From Streptomyces sp. NRRL WC-3742 (lineage in GTDB: Bacteria; Actinomycetota; Actinomycetes; Streptomycetales; Streptomycetaceae): 64,000 nt of DNA. The notes under the pieces were generated by a model, which saw only the letters and a list, made by a program, of their open reading frames with translations, did no database searches and was not told the origin of the DNA. Below are positions 53,825 to 63,142 of the stretch, in pieces. Position numbers and translations under genes: made by a program. The DNA is taken from the NCBI RefSeq assembly GCF_000720635.1, contig NZ_JOCF01000040.1, forward strand, positions 7,142-71,141. Direction: 5' to 3'. How positions within the stretch are numbered: position 1 is the stretch's first letter; each line of letters opens with the position of its first letter.

Positions 53825-54964
53825 TCAACTTCCGGCCGGGTTTCCTTCCGGCCTTCCGTCCGGGCTTGCGTCCGGGCTTCCAGCCGCCGTGAACAGTCCC
53901 GGCTGGGCCGCCGCGGCGCCCCGGGTGGTCCGGACCGGTGCGGTCTGCGCCGGCGGGGTCAGGCCCAGGTGCTGCCAGGCGGCGGCGGTGGCGATCCGCC
54001 CGCGCGGGGTACGGGCCAGCAGGCCCTCGCGCACCAGGAACGGTTCGGCCACCTCCTCGACCGTCTCCGCCTCCTCCCCCACGGCCACGGCCAGGGTCGA
54101 CAGGCCGACCGGGCCGCCGCCGAACAGCCGCAGCAGCGCGTTCAGCACCGCCCGGTCCAGCCGGTCCAGGCCGCGGGCGTCCACCTCGTACACGTCCAGC
54201 GCCTGCGCGGCGATGCCGGCGGTGACCAGGCCGTCGTGCCTGACCTGCGCGTAGTCGCGCACCCGGCGCAGCAGCCGGTTGGCGATGCGCGGGGTGCCGC
54301 GCGAGCGCCCGGCGATCTCGGACGCGCCGGCCGGGTCTATCTCCACGTCCAGCAGGGTGGCCGAGCGGCGCACCACCTTCTCGAGCTCGGCGGGGGCGTA
54401 GAACTCCATGTGCCCGGTGAAGCCGAAGCGGTCGCGCAGCGGCGGCGGCAGCAGGCCGGCCCGGGTGGTCGCGCCGACCAGGGTGAACGGCGGCAGCTCC
54501 AGGGGGATGGCGGTGGCGCCCGGGCCCTTGCCGACGATCACGTCGACCCGGTAGTCCTCCATCGCCATGTAGAGCATCTCCTCGGCCGGCCGGGACATCC
54601 GGTGGATCTCGTCGAGGAAGAGCACCTCGCCCTCGGTGAGCGAGGACAGGATCGCCGCGAGGTCACCTGCGTGCTGGATGGCCGGGCCGGAGGTGATCCG
54701 GATCGGGGCGCCCAGCTCGGCGGCGATGATCATCGACAGGGTGGTCTTGCCCAGCCCGGGCGGGCCGCTCAGCAGCACGTGGTCGGGCGCGCTGCCGCGC
54801 TTGCGCGCCGCCTGGAGCACCAGGGACAGCTGCTCGCGCACCCGCTCCTGGCCGATGAACTCGTCCAGCAGCTTGGGACGCAGCGCCGCCTCCACCGCCT
54901 GGTCCTCGCCGTCGGCGGCGGCCGTGACCAGACGGTCGGCGGGCTCGGAGTCGTACGGACTCAT
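53825..54964 (-). CDS. ruvB: Holliday junction branch-migration helicase RuvB
   Basis: RuvB is the AAA+ motor that migrates Holliday junctions with RuvA. The 379-residue protein has Walker [10 protein letters not shown], Walker [11 protein letters not shown], sensor 1 [10 protein letters not shown] and the C-terminal winged helix (QPHLVREG-type region, here [17 protein letters not shown]). The tail (about 350-379) adds Pro/Gly residues ending in four tetrapeptide-like repeats ([16 protein letters not shown]). The ATG giving [10 protein letters not shown] has GGGAG nine bases upstream and was chosen over a TTG eight codons earlier. Confidence 0.96.
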   Translation of the reverse strand: MSPYDSEPADRLVTAAADGEDQAVEAALRPKLLDEFIGQERVREQLSLVLQAARKRGSAPDHVLLSGPPGLGKTTLSMIIAAELGAPIRITSGPAIQHAGDLAAILSSLTEGEVLFLDEIHRMSRPAEEMLYMAMEDYRVDVIVGKGPGATAIPLELPPFTLVGATTRAGLLPPPLRDRFGFTGHMEFYAPAELEKVVRRSATLLDVEIDPAGASEIAGRSRGTPRIANRLLRRVRDYAQVRHDGLVTAGIAAQALDVYEVDARGLDRLDRAVLNALLRLFGGGPVGLSTLAVAVGEEAETVEEVAEPFLVREGLLARTPRGRIATAAAWQHLGLTPPAQTAPVRTTRGAAAAQPGLFTAAGSPDASPDGRPEGNPAGS

Positions 54965-55012
54965 GGGTGCGGGCTCCCGGGTCGACAAACGGACAGATCG
55001 TCAAGTGGCTTC

Positions 55013-55636
55013 TCAGCGGGCGCGGTTGAGACCGCGCAGGGCCAGCCGCAGCAGGGCGCCGACGTCCGGCGTGCCCTGGGCCTCCCTCTGGGCCTCCGCC
55101 TCGGGGGTGACGGCGGCGACCGCCTCCTCCGCCTCGCGGGGGGCGTAGCCCAGGCCCGTCAGCGCGGAGTGCAGCTGCTCGGTCCACGGCGCGGGGCCCG
55201 AGGCGATCGGCTTCTGCGCGGGCACCGCGCCGTGCGGGGCGCCCAGCTTGTCCTTGTACTCCAGCAGCAGCTTCGCCGCCTTCGCCTTGCCGATGCCGGG
55301 GACGGCGACCAGCGCCTTCTCGTCCCCGCCCGCCACCGCGGCGCGCAGCGCGTCGGGGCTGTGCACCCCGAGGATCGCCTGCGCCAGCTTGGGGCCGACG
55401 CCCGGCGCGGCCTGGAGGATCTCGAAGATGCCGCGCTCGTCGTCGTCCGCGAAGCCGAAGAGCGTCAGCGAGTCCTCCCGTACGACCAGCGAGGTCGCCA
55501 GCCGGGCCGGCTCGCCGAGCCGCAGGCCCGCCAGGGTGTTCGGGGTGCACTGGACGGCCATGCCGACCCCGCCGACCTCGATCACCGCGACACCGGAGGA
55601 GACGGCCGCCACGGGCCCTTGGACGAAGGCGATCAC
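55013..55636 (-). CDS. ruvA: Holliday junction-binding subunit RuvA
   Basis: RuvA tetramers hold the four-way junction for RuvB. The 207-residue protein has an N-terminal OB domain ([20 protein letters not shown]), two helix-hairpin-helix motifs ([16 protein letters not shown] and [18 protein letters not shown]) and a C-terminal RuvB-binding three-helix domain (about 155-207). The GTG start overlaps the ruvC stop by 4 bases (GTGA). It is 48 bases before ruvB. Confidence 0.96.
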   Translation of the reverse strand: MIAFVQGPVAAVSSGVAVIEVGGVGMAVQCTPNTLAGLRLGEPARLATSLVVREDSLTLFGFADDDERGIFEILQAAPGVGPKLAQAILGVHSPDALRAAVAGGDEKALVAVPGIGKAKAAKLLLEYKDKLGAPHGAVPAQKPIASGPAPWTEQLHSALTGLGYAPREAEEAVAAVTPEAEAQREAQGTPDVGALLRLALRGLNRAR

Positions 55637-56202
55637 CGGGTCGTTCCTTTCACGGGGCCGGCTTTCACGCCGGTTCGCACGGGGGTGGCTCGGGCGGCCT
55701 GGACGGCGGCCTGCAGCCGGTTGGTCGCCCCGCCGCGCCAGATGTGGCAGATGGCCAGCGCCAGCGCGTCGGCGGCGTCGGCGGGCTTGGGCGGGGCGTC
55801 GAGGCGCAGCAGGCGCTGCACCATGGCCGTGACCTGCGCCTTGTCGGCCCGGCCGGAGCCGGTGACGGCCGCCTTGACCTCGCTGGGGGTGTGCAGGGTG
55901 ACGGGGATGCCCCGCCTGGTCGCGCAGAGCATCGCGACGGCGCTGGCCTGGGCGGTGCCCATCACCGTGCGGACGTTGTGCTGGGCGAAGACCCGCTCGA
56001 CGGCGACCAGGTCGGGCCGGTGCTCGTCCAGCCACGCCTCGATGCCCTGCTCGACCAGCAGCAGCCGCTGGCCGATCTCGGCCTCGGCGGGCGTGCGCAC
56101 CACACCGACCCCGGCCATCCGCAGCGGCCGGCCCGGCGCGCCCTCGACCACGCCGACCCCGCACCTGGTCAGCCCCGGGTCCACGCCCAGTACCCGTACC
56201 AC
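55633..56202 (-). CDS. ruvC: Holliday junction endonuclease RuvC
   Basis: RuvC resolves Holliday junctions. The 189-residue protein keeps the catalytic acidic residues: Asp in [12 protein letters not shown], Glu in [10 protein letters not shown] and the Asp pair in [13 protein letters not shown]. The start is GTG ([10 protein letters not shown]) preceded by GAGAGGCGGGG; the open frame upstream is unlike the family. It leads ruvC-ruvA-ruvB, downstream of yebC and its terminator. Confidence 0.95.
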   Translation of the reverse strand: MVRVLGVDPGLTRCGVGVVEGAPGRPLRMAGVGVVRTPAEAEIGQRLLLVEQGIEAWLDEHRPDLVAVERVFAQHNVRTVMGTAQASAVAMLCATRRGIPVTLHTPSEVKAAVTGSGRADKAQVTAMVQRLLRLDAPPKPADAADALALAICHIWRGGATNRLQAAVQAARATPVRTGVKAGPVKGTTR

Positions 56203-56286
56203 CGGCCCCGCCTCTCCCTGCCCCGCCACTCGCTTGGGGCGACCTGCGAAGGCTACCCGCCGGGTCCGACAACCCCACCGACGACA

Positions 56287-56318
56287 CCGGCCCGGCGGTC
56301 CAGGGACCACCGGGCCGG
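56287..56318 (-). terminator. Terminator after yebC
   Basis: CCGGCCCGGCGGTCC (56287-56301) and GGACCACCGGGCCGG (56304-56318) pair over 15 bp with one C/A mismatch and a two-base centre. It lies about 50 bases past the yebC stop. Confidence 0.75.
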
Positions 56319-56329
56319 GCAGTGAGAAC

Positions 56330-56362
56330 GATCACTCGCCGATCACTCGCCGATCGCTCGCC
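56330..56362. repeat. Three 11-bp tandem units downstream of yebC
   Basis: GATCACTCGCC, GATCACTCGCC and GATCGCTCGCC follow directly. They lie between the yebC stop and its terminator. No function is evident. Confidence 0.7.
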
Positions 56363-56366
56363 GCTG

Positions 56367-57125
56367 TCACTCGGCGTCGAGCTGCGCACCGACCTCGTCG
56401 GAGATGTCGAAGTTGGCGAAGACGTTCTGCACGTCGTCGCTGTCCTCGAGCGCGTCGATCAGCTTGAGGATCTTGCGGGCGCCGTCGACGTCCAGCTCGA
56501 CCTGCATGTCCGGCACGAAGTTGGCCTCGGCCGAGTCGTAGTCGACGCCGGCGTCCACCAGCGCGGTGCGGACGGCGACCATCTTCGACGGCTCGGAGAT
56601 GATCTCGAAGGACTCGCCGAGGTCGTTGATCTCCTCGGGCTCCTGGTCGAGGACGACCTCGAAGAGCTTGTCCTCGTCCACACCGTCAGCCTTGGGGACG
56701 ATCACGACGCCCTTGCGGTTGAACAGGTACGACACCGAGCCCGGGTCGGCCATCGAGCCGCCGTTGCGGGTCATCGCGACGCGCACGTCGGAGGCGGCGC
56801 GGTTGCGGTTGTCGGTGAGGCACTCGATCAGGACGGCGACACCGTTGGGGCCGTAGCCCTCGTACATGATGGTCTGGTAGTCGGCGCCGCCGGCCTCCAG
56901 ACCGCCACCGCGCTTGACGGCGCGGTTGATGTTGTCGATCGGGACCGAGCTCTTCTTGGCCTTCTGGATGGCGTCGTACAGGGTCGGGTTGCCCGCCGGG
57001 TCGGGGCCGCCCGTCTTCGCCGCCACCTCGATGTTCTTGATCATCTTGGCGAAGAGCTTGCCGCGCTTGGCGTCGATCACGGCCTTCTTGTGCTTGGTGG
57101 TAGCCCACTTAGAGTGGCCGGACAT
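56367..57125 (-). CDS. yebC: YebC/PmpR-family regulator
   Basis: YebC-family proteins are reported as DNA-binding transcription regulators and, more recently, as translation factors that help ribosomes at proline stretches. The 252-residue protein has the classic N-terminus [58 protein letters not shown] and the [11 protein letters not shown] segment. AAAGGAG lies six bases before the ATG. It sits between pdxT and ruvC, the usual actinobacterial place. Confidence 0.96.
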   Translation of the reverse strand: MSGHSKWATTKHKKAVIDAKRGKLFAKMIKNIEVAAKTGGPDPAGNPTLYDAIQKAKKSSVPIDNINRAVKRGGGLEAGGADYQTIMYEGYGPNGVAVLIECLTDNRNRAASDVRVAMTRNGGSMADPGSVSYLFNRKGVVIVPKADGVDEDKLFEVVLDQEPEEINDLGESFEIISEPSKMVAVRTALVDAGVDYDSAEANFVPDMQVELDVDGARKILKLIDALEDSDDVQNVFANFDISDEVGAQLDAE

Positions 57126-57204
57126 CGCCAGCTCCTTTACGTCGCCAAATGGAAATGAAACAGATGAGATCTTACCGGTGTCGTCACCGGTGGAGCGCAC
57201 ACGG

Positions 57205-57825
57205 CTACGAGGCGGCAGCCAGGTGCTCCTCGACCATCTTCACGAAGTAGGCGTGCACCCGGTGGTCGCCGGTCAGCTCCGGGTGGAAGGAGGTGGCCAG
57301 CAGGTTGCCCTGGCGCACGGCCACGATCCGGCTGTCCGGGCCGTCCGCGGCGGGCAGCTCGGCCAGCACCTCGACGCCCGCGCCGACCTCCTCGACCCAG
57401 GGGGCGCGGATGAACACGCCGTGCACCGGCTCCTCGCCCAGGCCCTTGAAGGAGATCCCGGACTCGAAGGACTCGTTCTGGCGCCCGAAGGCGTTGCGGC
57501 GCACGGTCATGTCGATTCCGCCGACGCTCTCCTGGTCGTCCCGGCCGTCGAGGATCTTGTCGGCCAGCATGATCATGCCCGCGCAGGTGCCGTAGACCGG
57601 CATCCCGGCGGCGACCCGGTCGCGCACCGGCTGCATCACGTCGAACAGCAGCGCCAGCTTGGACATGGTGGTGGACTCCCCGCCGGGGATCACCAGCGCG
57701 TCGACCTCGGCCAGCTCCTCGGCACGGCGCACCGGACGGGCGAGCGCGTCGGCCTCGGCCAGCGCCACCAGGTGCTCGCGGACGTCGCCCTGCAGGGCGA
57801 GGACGCCGATGACTGGAGTGCTCAC
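57205..57825 (-). CDS. pdxT: Pyridoxal 5'-phosphate synthase glutaminase subunit PdxT
   Basis: PdxT supplies ammonia to PdxS for PLP synthesis. The 206-residue protein is a class I amidotransferase: [22 protein letters not shown], the nucleophile in YGTCAGMI and the His/Glu of [10 protein letters not shown]. The GTG giving [11 protein letters not shown] was chosen because GAGG lies nine bases upstream and it matches the family; a TTG three codons earlier is possible. It follows pdxS across a gap with hairpins. Confidence 0.95.
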   Translation of the reverse strand: MSTPVIGVLALQGDVREHLVALAEADALARPVRRAEELAEVDALVIPGGESTTMSKLALLFDVMQPVRDRVAAGMPVYGTCAGMIMLADKILDGRDDQESVGGIDMTVRRNAFGRQNESFESGISFKGLGEEPVHGVFIRAPWVEEVGAGVEVLAELPAADGPDSRIVAVRQGNLLATSFHPELTGDHRVHAYFVKMVEEHLAAAS

Positions 57826-57884
57826 GGTCTTCAACCTCTATCGATCGTTACTACGGGCGTAGTGCCACTACCGGCGTAGTGGCG

Positions 57885-57919
57885 CGGCCCGCCGCGCGCC
57901 GAAGCGCGACGGCGGGCCG
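57885..57919 (-). terminator. Hairpin between pdxS and pdxT
   Basis: CGGCCCGCCG (57885-57894) and CGGCGGGCCG (57910-57919) pair perfectly, with inner GCGC pairing. A second 8-bp hairpin (GCCACTAC/GTAGTGGC, 57864-57883) follows toward pdxT. They could terminate partially and lower pdxT relative to pdxS, or stabilise the pdxS message. Confidence 0.55.
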
Positions 57920-57938
57920 ACTCGGCGGGGACGGGTGG

Positions 57939-58850
57939 CTACCAGCCGCGGTTGGCGTAGCGCTCGGTCTCCGGCAGGGTGTCGCAGTTGATGCCGACCA
58001 TGGCCTCGCCCAGGTTGCGGGAGGCGTCGGCGATGATCTTCGGGTCGTCGAAGAAGGTGGTGGCCTTCACGATGGCGGCGGCGCGCTTGGCCGGGTCGCC
58101 CGACTTGAAGATGCCCGAGCCGACGAAGACGCCCTCGGCGCCCAGCTGGCGCATCAGCGCGGCGTCGGCCGGGGTGGCCACGCCACCGGCGGAGAACAGC
58201 ACGACCGGCAGCTTGCCGAGCTCGGCGACCTCCTTGACCAGCTCGTACGGGGCGCGCAGCTCCTTGGCGGCGGCGTACAGCTCGTTGTGGTCCAGCGCGC
58301 GCAGGTGGCCGATCTCGTTCTTGATCTGGCGCAGGTGACGCACGGCCTCGACGACGTTGCCGGTGCCGGCCTCGCCCTTCGAGCGGATCATGGCCGCGCC
58401 CTCGGCGATGCGGCGCAGGGCCTCGCCCAGGTTGGTGGCGCCACAGACGAAGGGGGTGGTGAACGCCCACTTGTCGGAGTGGTTGACCTCGTCGGCCGGG
58501 GTCAGGACCTCGGACTCGTCGATGTAGTCGACGCCGAGCGACTGCAGCACCTGGGCCTCGACGAAGTGGCCGATGCGGGACTTGGCCATCACCGGGATGG
58601 AGACCGCGGCGATGATCTCCTCGATCATGTTCGGGTCGGACATGCGGGCCACGCCGCCGTCCTTGCGGATGTCCGCCGGAACCCGCTCCAGCGCCATGAC
58701 GGCCACCGCTCCGGCATCCTCGGCGATCTTCGCCTGCTCGGCGTTGACCACGTCCATGATCACACCGCCCTTGAGCTGCTCGGCCATACCGCGCTTGACC
58801 CGGGCGGTGCCGATCTGCGGCTGGTCTGCGGTGGTGGGGGTGGTGGACAC
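57939..58850 (-). CDS. pdxS: Pyridoxal 5'-phosphate synthase lyase subunit PdxS
   Basis: PdxS condenses ribose 5-phosphate, glyceraldehyde 3-phosphate and ammonia into PLP. The 303-residue TIM barrel has [16 protein letters not shown] with the PLP-forming Lys region, [25 protein letters not shown], and [19 protein letters not shown]. The start is GTG ([10 protein letters not shown]), with GAGG six bases upstream. It leads pdxS-pdxT. Confidence 0.97.
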   Translation of the reverse strand: MSTTPTTADQPQIGTARVKRGMAEQLKGGVIMDVVNAEQAKIAEDAGAVAVMALERVPADIRKDGGVARMSDPNMIEEIIAAVSIPVMAKSRIGHFVEAQVLQSLGVDYIDESEVLTPADEVNHSDKWAFTTPFVCGATNLGEALRRIAEGAAMIRSKGEAGTGNVVEAVRHLRQIKNEIGHLRALDHNELYAAAKELRAPYELVKEVAELGKLPVVLFSAGGVATPADAALMRQLGAEGVFVGSGIFKSGDPAKRAAAIVKATTFFDDPKIIADASRNLGEAMVGINCDTLPETERYANRGW

Positions 58851-58980
58851 GTGAGACCTCACTCGAAGATGAACCAGTGCTATCGCCCTATGGTAGGCAG
58901 AACGGATGGCCCAACGATGCGCCACCAAGTCCAGCCCGGACGACGGGATGCGACAAACGGGCCGTATCCGGGGGACACCT

Positions 58981-59044
58981 TAGGGCCTGTCTTCGGGCTC
59001 CCGTCTGTGGGAGCCCGAAGACAGGAGCCCGAAGACAGGCCCTA
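58981..59044 (-). terminator. Terminator-like element with two alternative hairpins
   Basis: The left arm (58981-59002) can pair with either of two adjacent right arms. It forms a perfect 16-bp stem with 59009-59024 (loop GTCTGT), or a perfect 21-bp stem with 59024-59044. The right arms are tandem direct repeats of 14 bases (GGAGCCCGAAGACA). The stop codon of the LemA-like gene (59042-59044) lies inside the outer arm. It probably terminates the PIM-cluster transcript. Confidence 0.75.
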
Positions 59045-59587
59045 AGCCGGCGCGCCCTCCGGCGTGAGGGCGGGCGGCGGGGCGTCGTCCATCTCGAAGG
59101 CCATCGGGAACGGCGCACTCCCCGCCAGCCGGAAGTACCTCACCAGACGGTGCTCGCGCACCGCTCGCGCCGCCCGCACCGCGTCGTTGTGGAAGCGACG
59201 GGCCATCGGCACCCGCCGCACCGTGGCCGTCAGCTCACGAACCGCTTCCTCGCCGCCCGGCTCCGCCCGCAGCGCCGCCACCTGCTCCGGCTCCTCCAGC
59301 ACCGCCCGCAGCGCCAGGCTCAGCTGGCTCTCCGCCACCTCGCGGTGCTCGTCCTCCGCCTGCCGGGCCGCGTGCGCCGCGTCCAGCAGCAGCAGCGAGG
59401 CCGCCGGGTCCAGCAGCGAGGACGTCGCCAGCTCCATCGCCACCGCCGCCCGACGGACCAGCTGCGCGTCCAGCGCCGCCCGCGCGGCGTCGATCCGGGC
59501 GTGCAGCCGGTCCAGCCGGCCCGCCGTCCAACTCAGGTACATGCCGAACAGCACCACGGCCACGCCGGCCCAGATCCAGGTAGTCAC
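59042..59587 (-). CDS. Small membrane-anchored protein, weakly LemA-like
   Basis: The function of this 181-residue protein is unknown. A single N-terminal membrane helix (about 4-22, WIWAGVAVVLFGMYLSW) is followed by a long helical domain (RLDRLHARIDAARAALDAQLVRR). A segment RRFHNDAVRAARAVREHRLVRYF resembles the conserved end of LemA proteins (FYNdaV...). The similarity is weak. It begins at GTG and ends inside a double-hairpin element. It is the last gene of the pgsA-acyltransferase-pimA-tautomerase unit. Confidence 0.7.
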   Translation of the reverse strand: MTTWIWAGVAVVLFGMYLSWTAGRLDRLHARIDAARAALDAQLVRRAAVAMELATSSLLDPAASLLLLDAAHAARQAEDEHREVAESQLSLALRAVLEEPEQVAALRAEPGGEEAVRELTATVRRVPMARRFHNDAVRAARAVREHRLVRYFRLAGSAPFPMAFEMDDAPPPALTPEGAPA

Positions 59588-59616
59588 GGGCCGCTACGTT
59601 ACCGGGTGTCACCGGC

Positions 59617-59985
59617 TCACCCTTCGACGGACGTCACCCGGTAGCTGTCCCGGTCGATGTCCTCGACGTTCACCGCCGTGAACAGCCGGCCGCCCCGCTC
59701 CGGCCGCACGAACTTCGCGACCAGCTCGACCACGCCCTCGCTCAGCGCCGCCTTCGCCTCCGGAGTCCGCCCCGGGAAGATCTGGAACTGCACATACACC
59801 TGCGCGTCCGCGGCCCGCCCGCTGGTGCCCACCACCAGCGCCTCCACCTGCCGGAACACCGTCTTGCACGCGTCCGGCTTCGCGTCGATCGCCTCCACCG
59901 CCAGCCGGTTGATCGCCAGCCCCAGGCCCCGGCGGTCGAAGGTCCCGGCCAGCGACGACGAGTACTCCACGGAAATCTGCGGCAT
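59617..59985 (-). CDS. Tautomerase-superfamily (CHMI-like) protein
   Basis: The 122-residue protein begins MPQISVEYSSSL, so after Met removal a proline becomes the N-terminus. This is the catalytic feature of the tautomerase superfamily; length and pattern resemble 5-carboxymethyl-2-hydroxymuconate isomerase. No aromatic degradation genes are nearby, so that specific reaction is not claimed. The ATG lies 67 bases after pimA. Confidence 0.75.
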   Translation of the reverse strand: MPQISVEYSSSLAGTFDRRGLGLAINRLAVEAIDAKPDACKTVFRQVEALVVGTSGRAADAQVYVQFQIFPGRTPEAKAALSEGVVELVAKFVRPERGGRLFTAVNVEDIDRDSYRVTSVEG

Positions 59986-60052
59986 CGAACTGCCCCCATG
60001 CGGATCGAACGTTGTGCGGTCGACCCGACCCTAGACCCCCTGACGCGGGGCT

Positions 60053-61237
60053 TCAGTCGCGGGCCAGTCCGAAGCGGCCGCGCCGCCCGCCTCGCACGTC
60101 CTCCTCGACCACGGCCGCGTGCCCGGCCGTCACCGTCTCGTACACCGCCAGGATGTCCGCACCCACCGTCGACCAGTCGAAGCGCCGCACGTGCCGCGAG
60201 GCCGCCTTGCTCAACTCCGCCAGCCGCCCCGGGTCCCCCAGCAGCCGCACCGCCGACCGCGCCAGCGCGTCCGCGTCCTCCACCGGGAACAGCTCCCCCG
60301 CGTCCCCGCCGTCCAGCACCTGCTTGAACGCGTCCAGATCGCTCGCCAGCACCGGCACCCCCGCCGACATCGCCTCGACCAGGATGATCCCGAAGCTCTC
60401 GCCGCCCGTGTTCGGCGCCACGTACAGGTCCACGCTGCGCAGCAGCCGCGCCTTCTCCCGGTCCGACACCATCCCCAGGAACTCCACCTGCCGGCGGACC
60501 TCCGGCGCCAGGCCCGCGACGGCCTCCTCCTCGTCGCCCTTGCCCGCCACCAGCAGCCGCACCCCGGGGCGCTGCTCCAGGATCTTCGGCAGCGCCGCCA
60601 GCAGCGTCGGCAGGCCCTTGCGCGGCTCGTTGATCCGCCCGATGAACCCGATCGTGCCCGGCTCCCCCGCCGCCGCACCGCCCGTCCAGCGCTCGTCCGG
60701 CTCCGCCCCCGCGAAGAACCCCACGTCCACGCCGTTGGGGATCACCACCGCGTCCCCGCCCAGGTGCTCCACCAGCGTGCGGCGCGCGTACTCCGACACC
60801 GCGATCCGCGCCCGGATCTTCTCCAGGCCCGGCTGCAGGATCGGCGAGGCCGCGATCATCGCCCGCGAACGCGGGTTCGAGGTGTGGAACGTCGCCACCA
60901 TCGGCCCGGACGCCGACCACGCGGCCAGTATCGACAGGCTCGGCGAGGCCGGCTCGTGCACGTGCAGGATGTCGAACCGGCCGTCGTGCAGCCACCGCCG
61001 CACCCGGGCCGCCGACAGGATGCCGAAGCTCAGCCGCGCCACCGACCCGTTGTACGGCACCGCCACCGCCCGCCCCGCCGAGACCACGTACGGCGGAAGC
61101 GCCTCGTCGTCCTCGGCCGGCGCCAGCACCGACACCTCGTGCCCCAGGCCGATCAGGTGCTCGGCCAGGTCCCGGATGTGGAACTGCACCCCGCCGGGGA
61201 CGTCCCAGTCGTACGGGCAGACGATGCCGATCTTCAC
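60053..61237 (-). CDS. pimA: Phosphatidylinositol alpha-mannosyltransferase PimA-like (GT4)
   Basis: PimA adds the first mannose from GDP-mannose to phosphatidylinositol on the inner membrane face. The 394-residue GT-B enzyme begins MKIGIVCPYDWDVPGGVQFHI, with the acceptor-site loop. It has VHEPASPSLSILA, IPNGVDVGFF, IGFIGRINEPRKGL, and the GT4 donor motif NTGGESFGIILVEAMSAG. The start is GTG. A run of 30 residues at the C-terminus is basic. Its place after pgsA and an acyltransferase is the conserved PIM cluster. The final lipid may differ from mycobacterial PIMs. Confidence 0.92.
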   Translation of the reverse strand: MKIGIVCPYDWDVPGGVQFHIRDLAEHLIGLGHEVSVLAPAEDDEALPPYVVSAGRAVAVPYNGSVARLSFGILSAARVRRWLHDGRFDILHVHEPASPSLSILAAWSASGPMVATFHTSNPRSRAMIAASPILQPGLEKIRARIAVSEYARRTLVEHLGGDAVVIPNGVDVGFFAGAEPDERWTGGAAAGEPGTIGFIGRINEPRKGLPTLLAALPKILEQRPGVRLLVAGKGDEEEAVAGLAPEVRRQVEFLGMVSDREKARLLRSVDLYVAPNTGGESFGIILVEAMSAGVPVLASDLDAFKQVLDGGDAGELFPVEDADALARSAVRLLGDPGRLAELSKAASRHVRRFDWSTVGADILAVYETVTAGHAAVVEEDVRGGRRGRFGLARD

Positions 61238-61248
61238 GAGTTCCTCGG

Positions 61249-61272
61249 ATTCCTTGTGAAATTCCTTGTGAA
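61249..61272. repeat. Two 12-bp direct repeats before pimA
   Basis: ATTCCTTGTGAA occurs twice in a row. On the transcribed (minus) strand each unit contains AAGGAA, a ribosome-binding-site-like sequence, 11-35 bases upstream of the pimA GTG. It is between the acyltransferase stop and pimA. Confidence 0.7.
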
Positions 61273-61289
61273 AGGTGAAAGGGGCCGGA

Positions 61290-62246
61290 TCACGACCCGG
61301 TCGCCTCGGCCGCCGGCTCCCCCGCCGGCACCGGCACGGCCTTCCCCGCCACCGTCCCGCGGACGGACAGGTCGGCCAGCCAGAACTTCTGCAGCATGTG
61401 CCAGTCCTGCGGGTGCTCGGCGATCCCCCGCTCCCACACCTGCGCCATCGCCTGCGTCATCGCCAGCGTCCGCTCCTTGCGGTCGCCCACCTGCGGCTCC
61501 ACCACCTCCGGGTGGATACGCCCGCGCAGCACCCGGCCCTCGTACCAGAGCGTCACCGGCAGCAGCGCCGCCCCGGTCCGCTGGCACAGCGCCGCCGGAC
61601 CGGCCGGCATCCGGGTCGCCTCACCGAAGAACGACACCTCGATGCCCGCCTCCGAGAGGTCGCGGTCCCCCACCAGGCAGACCATCTTCCCCGCCCGCAA
61701 CCGCCGCGCCAGTGTGCCGATCACGTTCACCGAGCCGCCCGTCAGCGCCAGGACCTCCATGCCCTGGCCCTCCCGGAACTCCACGAACCGGTCGAACAGC
61801 CGCTCCGGCTTCAACCGCTCCGCGACCGTCGTGAACGGGTGGCCCTGCTGCGCCACCCACGTCCCCGCCAGGTCCCAGTTGCCCATGTGCGGCAGCGCTA
61901 TGACCGCGCCCCGGCCGTTCTCCAGGTGCTCCTTGAGCAGCTCGAAGCCGTCCACCTGGACATCCCTGGCCACCCGCTCCCGGCTCCACACCGGCAGCCG
62001 GAACGACTCCATCCAGTAGCGCATGTACGAGCGCATCCCGGCCCGGGACAGCTCCCGCAGCCCCGCCTCGTCCAGCCCCGGACGGACCCGGCGCAGGTTC
62101 GTCTCCAGTTGCAGCACCCGCTTGCCGCGCCGACGCCACGCGTAGTCCGCCAGCCCGTCGAACAGCGCCCGCGCCCAGGACTCCGGCAGGTGCTTCAGCA
62201 CCGCCCAGCCCGCCGCGTACGCCCAGTACACCAGTCGGTCCGTCAC
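61290..62246 (-). CDS. Phosphatidylinositol mannoside acyltransferase
   Basis: The 318-residue protein is of the LpxL/HtrB-like acyltransferase family (PatA-type in actinobacteria), which acylates mannose on PIMs from acyl-CoA. The H-X4-D catalytic motif is HMGNWD in AVIALPHMGNWDLAG. The later conserved Glu-type segment is GDRDLSEAGIEVSFFGE, followed by MPAGPAALCQRTGAALLPV. The N-terminus (YWAYAAGWAVLKHLPESWA) is amphipathic and should bind the membrane. The GTG start has GGGGAG upstream. It lies 16 bases after pgsA. Confidence 0.92.
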   Translation of the reverse strand: MTDRLVYWAYAAGWAVLKHLPESWARALFDGLADYAWRRRGKRVLQLETNLRRVRPGLDEAGLRELSRAGMRSYMRYWMESFRLPVWSRERVARDVQVDGFELLKEHLENGRGAVIALPHMGNWDLAGTWVAQQGHPFTTVAERLKPERLFDRFVEFREGQGMEVLALTGGSVNVIGTLARRLRAGKMVCLVGDRDLSEAGIEVSFFGEATRMPAGPAALCQRTGAALLPVTLWYEGRVLRGRIHPEVVEPQVGDRKERTLAMTQAMAQVWERGIAEHPQDWHMLQKFWLADLSVRGTVAGKAVPVPAGEPAAEATGS

Positions 62247-62262
62247 CGCCGGACTCCCCCCA

Positions 62263-62910
62263 TCAGCTCCCGGCCGCCGCACGGTCGGCCTCGAACGCCT
62301 CACGGCGCACCGTCACCATGCGCTGCACCACCGTCACCAGACTGCCCGCCGCGACCAGCCACAGCGCCACCGGCAGCAGCCACTCCACGTACGGCACCCC
62401 GAAGGTGTGCATACCCGCCAGCCCGGCCGCCACCAGGCTGATCACCAGCCGCTCGGCCCGCTCCACCAGCCCCGACACGTCGCACGGCAGCCCCTGGCTC
62501 TCCGCCCGCGCCTTCGTGTACGAGACGATCAGCCCGCTCGCCAGGCAGAAGATCGCGACCGCGCACAGCAGGTCGTTGTCGCCCCCGCCCGCGTACCACA
62601 TCGCGATCCCGCCGAAGATCGCCGCATCGGCGACCCGGTCCAGCGTGGAGTCCAGGAAGGCCCCCCACTTCGAGGTCCGGCCCAGCTGGCGGGCCATGTT
62701 CCCGTCCACCAGGTCCGAGAAGATGAAGAGGGTGATCGTGACCGTGCCCCAGAAGAACTCCCCACGCGGGAAGAACACCAGCGCACCGGCCACCGAACCG
62801 GCCGTACCGATCAGCGTCACGGCGTCCGGGCTCACACCCAGGCGGATCAGGAACGCGGCGAACGGGGTCAGGACACGTGTGAAGAAGGCACGCGCGTATT
62901 TGTTGAGCAT
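62263..62910 (-). CDS. pgsA: Phosphatidylinositol phosphate synthase (CDP-alcohol phosphotransferase)
   Basis: The enzyme joins CDP-diacylglycerol and inositol phosphate, the first step toward phosphatidylinositol. The 215-residue membrane protein has the CDP-alcohol signature DLVDGNMARQLGRTSKWGAF followed by LDSTLD, with all four aspartates, and about six membrane helices. The ATG gives MLNKYARAFFTR with GGGAAGG upstream. It leads the PIM unit; position and partners support the inositol-phosphate activity over phosphatidylglycerophosphate synthesis. Confidence 0.93.
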   Translation of the reverse strand: MLNKYARAFFTRVLTPFAAFLIRLGVSPDAVTLIGTAGSVAGALVFFPRGEFFWGTVTITLFIFSDLVDGNMARQLGRTSKWGAFLDSTLDRVADAAIFGGIAMWYAGGGDNDLLCAVAIFCLASGLIVSYTKARAESQGLPCDVSGLVERAERLVISLVAAGLAGMHTFGVPYVEWLLPVALWLVAAGSLVTVVQRMVTVRREAFEADRAAAGS

Positions 62911-63142
62911 GGCCTTCCCAGCCGCTCCGATCTTCCTGGTACCCGCCTGGCGCAGGACACGCGGCAGACGGCCGGACGGATCAGCCCGACCGGCCCACCC
63001 ATCGTAGCCACGCCCGGGACACCCTCCGTCGCACGCACCGCCGCACGGCACACCGCCCACGGCCCGCCGTCCCCGAGCGTCCTCGCGCGGACCGCCCCTA
63101 CACTGCGAAAGGACAGCCTCGGCGCCACGGGAGGAGACCCCG

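Noticed and set aside
58981..59044. Inverted repeats as ends of a small mobile element (MITE)
   Set aside because: No target-site duplication is visible, and the overlap with the stop codon fits a terminator better; a genome-wide copy search would settle it.
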